Shown here one piece after another: positions 60,301-64,000 of a stretch of DNA of 64,000 nt. Each line of letters opens with the position of its first letter. Within the stretch, counting starts at the first letter, position 1. A program made the translations under genes and the position numbers. The notes under the pieces were generated by a model. It had not been told where the DNA came from, made no database searches, and saw only the letters and a program-made list of their open reading frames with translations. Location: contig JADLEJ010000034.1 in assembly GCA_020846195.1 (NCBI GenBank), forward strand, positions 1 through 64,000, read 5' to 3'. Origin of the DNA: Nitrospira sp. Lineage in GTDB: Bacteria > Nitrospirota > Nitrospiria > Nitrospirales > Nitrospiraceae.

Positions 60301-63300
60301 GCGTGCCGTTGGGATGAGCCATCTTGAACCGGCGGAGGATGTGCTCCATGAAGCCAGCGATTTTCGACCATCGAGCGGATTCGTCGTGATTGGGCTCGGG
60401 TGTGGACCAGGCCGGGCTCTTCACAAACATCTCGACATAAAACTGATCCTGATTCATTCGATCCTCTTGTGCGGATGTGGCATCGATGTGCGTGGACAGT
60501 GATGCAGCAGACGGAGCGCCCGACTCAGTGCGCGCTTGTAATGGGTCCGGACGTGGCGCGTGGCTCTGCGGCGATGGCGACGAAACGGTCATGAACGAAC
60601 GAAAGCGGGCCCGCAGATCGTCGCGTGTGCGGGCCAGCGTGTCTGGAGTCTCGAAGGAGGTGGACAGCCGGCCGGTCTCGATCAACTCGATCCATCCAGC
60701 CAGAACGGATTCCCATTGAAAGCAGCTCGTCCAATGACGGTGCCCGGCCTGCGCCAACTCGGCGCAATAATCCGGACGGGCCATCAACACCTCAATAGCG
60801 TTGCGAAACTCTTGCAACGGCAGGACAAGCCCGCCGGCTTGCTCCGTGGCCGTGCCACAGCCTGAGGTTGCGAGCCAGGGCCGCTGCATGCTCATCGCCT
60901 CCAAAATACAGAGCGGCGAGACTTCGGCATCGGACGCGAGGACGACGAGATTCGCAGCATGAATCGCGGCGGCCACGCCTGCTCGATCGAGCCCCGGAAT
61001 GTACAGCACGTCCGGCCTGGTCGAAAGCGCCTGTTGCACTTCCGCAATGTATTCAGTGTCGTGTGTCGAGTGCCCCACAAGTACCAGCCTAGCGCGTGGC
61101 GGCAATGATGTCAGCGCGCTGAGCAGGCCCAGGTGATTCTTGACTCGATACAAGTTGGCGACATGCACGATAAGAAAGTGATCGTCTGCAATCTCGTACC
61201 GTTCTCTAAAGTTGAAGGCTGGGCGGAGCAAGGCCGTCCCATTCGGAATGACCGTAACCGAGTGACCAAGTTCTCGGCAGCAGCGGGCATCGAAGGTGTC
61301 CTGTCCAAGCGCAATGACGGCCGTGGTTTGTTGGATTAATTGTTTTAAGAGCCCGGCGACGACCGGTCGTTCCTGAATGAAGTCGTACCCCTCTCGGTTC
61401 ACCGTTGGTTGAAACAGAATGCGTCGTTGCTTCAAATCCTGCAGCTCGAGAATGGCATAGAAGATTCTATTGACGGGCGAGCCCAGCAGAATGCAGGCAT
61501 CGTAGAGATTCGACGCGACACACTGCTTCACTTGAACGGCCGCGGCCGGCGCGCCGTTAATCACGCGGTCCGGGGGGGCCAGTTGAATGATGTCGATGCC
61601 CCGGTGGCGCGCCATCGTTCGGTCGGCCTGTTCATAGCAGGCCACCGTGACTCGATAGCCTGCGGCAATAAGCCCGGCACCCAGATCCTCCGCCACGGTT
61701 TCGACTCCACCGACCGATGGCCAAAAATAGGGTGTCACGATCAGCACATGGCCTGGAGCATCGGCGCGCTGCGAGGGTATTCCGGCATGCGGCCTATGCG
61801 GCTGTTGTACGGGCGGTGTTGCGCCAGCTGCTTCGACGGACGCTGACTCAACAATCCATTGGACTTGCTCGAACGGAATCGGAGGATTGCGCAGTGGCGC
61901 TGCAGCGAAGCTGGCATCGTAGGGTTGGGACAGCGGCGGCGAATCGGTGAGGAGCCGCCCGAACACGTCCAGTTCTTTCAAATTATACGCGCGCGCGTCT
62001 TTTTCACGGTCCGGAACGCGCGGAGCCTCAATGATGCCATGCGCCGCTCCAAGCAGCGCGAATAATTGCACGATGTCTCCGGTCTCGCGAAACTTGACGG
62101 CTTTGCGATGCATGTCCGCCGTCAAGACATTCCACTGCAGAATGTCCTTCTCATACATCGTTTTATAGCGCCGGTAGATGCTTGCAGGCGTGTAGGCCGT
62201 GCCGTGGCGCCCAAGAACATCCGGATGAAGAATCCAGCGAATCCCCTGCTCCCCCATCTGATCGAGCAGATTCATTTCGCTGGCCTTGAGATCTTGAAAC
62301 GACAGCCGCTTCAATAAAGCGGTGCGATATATTTTGACGCCTTGAATCTGGCATTCCCGGTCTTCGTCGTACAGATGAAAGCAGACCATGCCGACCGTCT
62401 CGGGGGCCTTCCGCATAAGGCGTTCCATCGTGGCGACGGCATCGGGATTGAGCATCATGTCTTCATCGACTTGGATGAAAAACTCGGTGTTGCAATCCAC
62501 GATCATTTTCTGAGCCGCGGCGCTGAAAGGGCTGACGTTGCGGATGATGTCCAGCTTGAACGGCGGCCCTTCTTGCTGGCGCAGCGCATCCAGGCAGGAT
62601 GGAAATACCGGATCGTCCACCGTAAGGACATAGACCGTCGTGGATGCGGATGCCGCAGAAACAGGAACGGGCGCTGCTGTGGCAGGCGCGACGGCCAGAA
62701 CCGGTTCTGAAACCGTCTCGATGCCGTAGTCCGGCTGCCGGCCGCTGTCAATCCAGTCGAGAGTCTGCCGAATTCGAATCTCGGCGGTATGGTAGCGTTG
62801 AATCTTGGCTTGAGCGGCACGAGCGATGCGGTCGGCCAGGGGCTGGTCCTGCACAAGCCGTTCGAGCATGCCGGCCAGGACAGCCGGATCGTCTTTGGAG
62901 AACGTGAGGATTTCCACGCCTTCTTCAAAGAGCTGTGCATTTCGAGGACGATTGGAAATCGCCCAGGTCACGATGGGACGGCCCGCCGCCATGCCTTCCA
63001 AAACGCGCCCGCCGTAGAACTTGGCCAGGCTCGGCAAATTCACAATTGCCGCCCAATCGGACAAGCGCTCCATCCAGTCCGTAAACTCGGCGGCACGAAT
63101 CTCCTTCAATTTGTGGACGTATTGCTTGAACATGCTCTCCGGCACCGGGCTCCCATTTCGAAGCAGATCCTGCGCCGCCAGTTGCAAGCGGTCGAACAAC
63201 TGTTGCGTTGGCGTCGGCGGCGATGCGGGCAGCGCAAACGTCAGATGCTGTTGCAGCAGAGGATGTTGAATCCATTGCTGCCGTGGGCCGTACGGCGTTC

Positions 63301-63856
63301 CATGAAACACCCCCCGATTGAACCGCGGCGCGCCGGTGGGAGAGGCGATGAAACGTCCTGGCACCATTTGCGGCCACCAGAGCGTCGGTTTCACCAGCCG
63401 ATCATTTAAATCCGAGGCGTCCAGCTCGTCGGGAGCGAGCACATGGGTCATGGCCCCGATTTGCTTTTCCACTTCGATCCGGCGCAGCCGCAGGTATGGC
63501 GCCCAGGCATAATCCTCTTCATCGTAGGTTTGGGACTCCATGAGAATCCCCACGCGCACTGGAGCCAGTTCCGCAAGCCATTCCAATGTCTCTTGGTCCA
63601 GAGGCGAGTGAACCAGCCAGACCCAGACCTGGTCGAACCTGCGCCCGTTCAGCCAGCGTTTGGCATGGGCGATCCACGAGTGCGGAGCCTGACAGGGCAC
63701 GTCGGCGATGATCGGCACGGTGACGCACTCGAATCCAGCCGCCTCGAGTCCTTCACGGACGGCGAAATTCCACGAGTACGTCCAGGGACGGGCCTGCGCC
63801 CAGTTGGGAAACTCCAGCTGGAGAAGAAGCGCTGTGGGATGCGGTGTGCGACTCAT
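57323..63856 (-). CDS. Giant multidomain glycosyltransferase-methyltransferase protein
   Basis: A 2,177-residue protein from ATG 63856 (GAGGAC upstream). In order, with rough residues: CgeB-like GT-B domain 1-390; GT2-like domain 405-650 (YVLTVDDPVFPSCLDAL, QVDEDMMLNPDAV); GT4 domain 700-1085 (VLIVTPYFWPSVGGVETVAEDL); SAM methyltransferase 1135-1360 (ILEVGCGRGWLSNLA); GT2 1378-1600 (VTVIIPTYNRPDRL, CYLDDDDRFLPD); GT2 1635-1900 (CSIVIPVWNKLELT, FLNNDTIPLKGW); TPR-like repeats 1940-2177. Linkers are Ala/Pro/Ser-rich. It could build and methylate a whole glycan in one chain, with the TPRs binding the acceptor. Flagellin is the obvious candidate acceptor. An AGAGGATCGA-ATG at 60457 could start a shorter product before the methyltransferase. 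Confidence 0.88.
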   Translation of the reverse strand: MSRTPHPTALLLQLEFPNWAQARPWTYSWNFAVREGLEAAGFECVTVPIIADVPCQAPHSWIAHAKRWLNGRRFDQVWVWLVHSPLDQETLEWLAELAPVRVGILMESQTYDEEDYAWAPYLRLRRIEVEKQIGAMTHVLAPDELDASDLNDRLVKPTLWWPQMVPGRFIASPTGAPRFNRGVFHGTPYGPRQQWIQHPLLQQHLTFALPASPPTPTQQLFDRLQLAAQDLLRNGSPVPESMFKQYVHKLKEIRAAEFTDWMERLSDWAAIVNLPSLAKFYGGRVLEGMAAGRPIVTWAISNRPRNAQLFEEGVEILTFSKDDPAVLAGMLERLVQDQPLADRIARAAQAKIQRYHTAEIRIRQTLDWIDSGRQPDYGIETVSEPVLAVAPATAAPVPVSAASASTTVYVLTVDDPVFPSCLDALRQQEGPPFKLDIIRNVSPFSAAAQKMIVDCNTEFFIQVDEDMMLNPDAVATMERLMRKAPETVGMVCFHLYDEDRECQIQGVKIYRTALLKRLSFQDLKASEMNLLDQMGEQGIRWILHPDVLGRHGTAYTPASIYRRYKTMYEKDILQWNVLTADMHRKAVKFRETGDIVQLFALLGAAHGIIEAPRVPDREKDARAYNLKELDVFGRLLTDSPPLSQPYDASFAAAPLRNPPIPFEQVQWIVESASVEAAGATPPVQQPHRPHAGIPSQRADAPGHVLIVTPYFWPSVGGVETVAEDLGAGLIAAGYRVTVACYEQADRTMARHRGIDIIQLAPPDRVINGAPAAAVQVKQCVASNLYDACILLGSPVNRIFYAILELQDLKQRRILFQPTVNREGYDFIQERPVVAGLLKQLIQQTTAVIALGQDTFDARCCRELGHSVTVIPNGTALLRPAFNFRERYEIADDHFLIVHVANLYRVKNHLGLLSALTSLPPRARLVLVGHSTHDTEYIAEVQQALSTRPDVLYIPGLDRAGVAAAIHAANLVVLASDAEVSPLCILEAMSMQRPWLATSGCGTATEQAGGLVLPLQEFRNAIEVLMARPDYCAELAQAGHRHWTSCFQWESVLAGWIELIETGRLSTSFETPDTLARTRDDLRARFRSFMTVSSPSPQSHAPRPDPLQARTESGAPSAASLSTHIDATSAQEDRMNQDQFYVEMFVKSPAWSTPEPNHDESARWSKIAGFMEHILRRFKMAHPNGTLRILEVGCGRGWLSNLASQYGTVEGVEPVAGVIEHARKMFPHIRFEAGTAETVLRRPDFAPYDVVLCSEVIEHVPDPQKRAFLEELTRLLTPDGYVVLTTPRGEMWEQWKTIAPPCQPVEDWITEQRLEEYFIAQGLTPLGLERIYVEVPKLRYIPTPTPHDLKTMNLLPIYQVWVAQRAAADSRIQRQTINRAPMVTVIIPTYNRPDRLRTALASVLDQEYRDFQIIVVNDGAMPVEPVIAAVDHGGRITLINHDRNKGLAASRNTGLRHATGTYVCYLDDDDRFLPDHLRTLVAQLETGECKVAYTDAWRVHEQITGETISEIRRDQPYGDEFNPHQLLIANYIPVLCVMHARTCLDDVGGFDESLFVHEDWDLWIRMATRYPFVHIPKTTAEFTWRGDGSSMSSQSREIFLRTTEIIYRKYAPYAAKYPAVFDGQQTRLKDLKRTHAPKRFTCSIVIPVWNKLELTRQCLIALGPATEEVSFELIVVDNHSTDGTPAFLASLGGDVRIISNDDNLGFAKACNQGASVASGEYLVFLNNDTIPLKGWLSALVEEVKANPDVAVVGSKLLYQNGTVQHAGVAIDRHNLTPYHIYNGFAADHPAVNKRRELNAVTAACLLIRRSVFAELGGFDEGFRNGFEDIDLCLKVREKRGRIVYQPRSVLYHLESQTPGRKDHDQANAGRLHQRWGRCWWLADDDGIYAEDGYKAVGVDKNGFRSYRLHLIDNPEERQAWDLVSAMQRAAHNQDMAAVETLLKRYAEWPADPSLLEWAASVAAAMALPSIAGDYLRRIEDLADPAFRELEEIRAALAGGQLSMASTRVDALLTRYPTHAEALLLRAILHMQREQYREAEIAFTTALNHGATRKKCLMGIGMASMGRAYPQGAWQTFLRVLAENPDDAEVIHWLLRAGTAQNRWRELSVQLQNYLARNPSDLSVKFAYAGVLLRADRLEVSRQEYDQLCALAPTYEGLIELGQAIAAKERAFAMDAANA

Positions 63857-63881
63857 CGAATGTGTCCTCGACCAAAATTTT

Positions 63882-64000
63882 CTATCCGTTGGGACTCCGC
63901 GGGTCGCCAAAGTGGCCGGCTGGCGCCGCTTGCCGGCGGCCTATTTGCAGCAGCGGAATGGAACCGGCCCCCGGCGATGCCGCGCCGCCGCCCGCCAGCC
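63882..64000 (-). CDS. Possible C-terminal end of an upstream gene (partial)
   Basis: An open minus-strand frame enters from the window edge and stops at a TAG (63882-63884), 25 bases before the giant gene. The ~38 visible residues are Gly/Ala/Pro-rich with SIPLLQIGRRQAAP. They could be the end of another gene in the same operon. The stretch is too short and compositionally biased to assign. Confidence 0.3.
   Translation of the reverse strand, partial: LAGGGAASPGAGSIPLLQIGRRQAAPAGHFGDPRSPNG

Noticed and set aside
1..64000. Mobile elements, CRISPR arrays, tRNA or rRNA genes
   Set aside because: No transposase, integrase, regularly spaced repeats, or RNA-gene sequence signatures were seen on reading both strands.

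Overview
The window looks like a chromosomal segment of a GC-rich, motile, diderm bacterium. My best guess is Nitrospirota (a Nitrospira-like nitrifier), based on the overall combination of gene families rather than on any phylogenetic marker. It contains no rRNA, tRNA, CRISPR array or transposase that I can see. It reads as four functional blocks.

Block 1 (1-6930, + strand) is the distal half of a type II secretion operon: gspF (cut by the window edge), the pseudopilins gspG, H, I, J and K, and the inner-membrane parts gspN, gspL and gspM. A 120-bp palindromic element lies at the gspI/gspJ junction and may be translated as part of GspJ.

Block 2 (about 7.1-18.2 kb) is a phosphate-starvation regulon: a phosphate-type porin, a divergent PstS-like protein, an unknown lipoprotein, pstS-pstC-pstA-pstB-phoU and an exported gamma-class carbonic anhydrase on +. 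A convergent minus-strand operon encodes a small membrane protein, a CBS-pair protein, PsiE and a small unknown protein. Direct repeats of TTAAC-like 5-mers with an exact 11-bp period (Pho-box geometry) precede the porin, pstS and the psiE operon, which ties the three transcription units together.

Block 3 (18.3-46.7 kb, almost all minus strand) is a large chemosensory locus with two sets of components. Set A is motA-motB, STAS, MCP, cheY, cheA (interrupted by one in-frame TGA), cheW, a globin-PAS-MCP fusion, a DUF420-like protein, cheR, cheD and cheB. It runs directly into a partner-switching module (two STAS proteins, a receiver-PP2C phosphatase, an Hpt protein and a receiver-HATPase). Set B is an HTH protein, cheR, cheY, cheZ, cheA, cheV, cheB, a heme-c-type MCP, a second MCP with a nearly identical signalling half, and cheW. 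Both CheA proteins carry tandem LGEILV-type repeats resembling MshEN domains. A FlhG/MinD-like ATPase is divergent from set B, followed by PilZ and GGDEF proteins that add c-di-GMP signalling.

Block 4 (48.2-64 kb, minus strand) is the flagellar filament and glycosylation region: a small FlgM-associated-like protein, a FliT-like protein, fliS, fliD, flaG and a minimal 275-aa flagellin behind a clear sigma-28 promoter, then an unknown 172-aa protein, two GT9 proteins, a Maf-N/CgeB-like fusion and a 2,177-aa protein combining several glycosyltransferases with a methyltransferase. The likely role is to glycosylate the filament. Starts were chosen from visible Shine-Dalgarno sites and stop/start overlaps. 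Functions are inferred from motifs read by eye.
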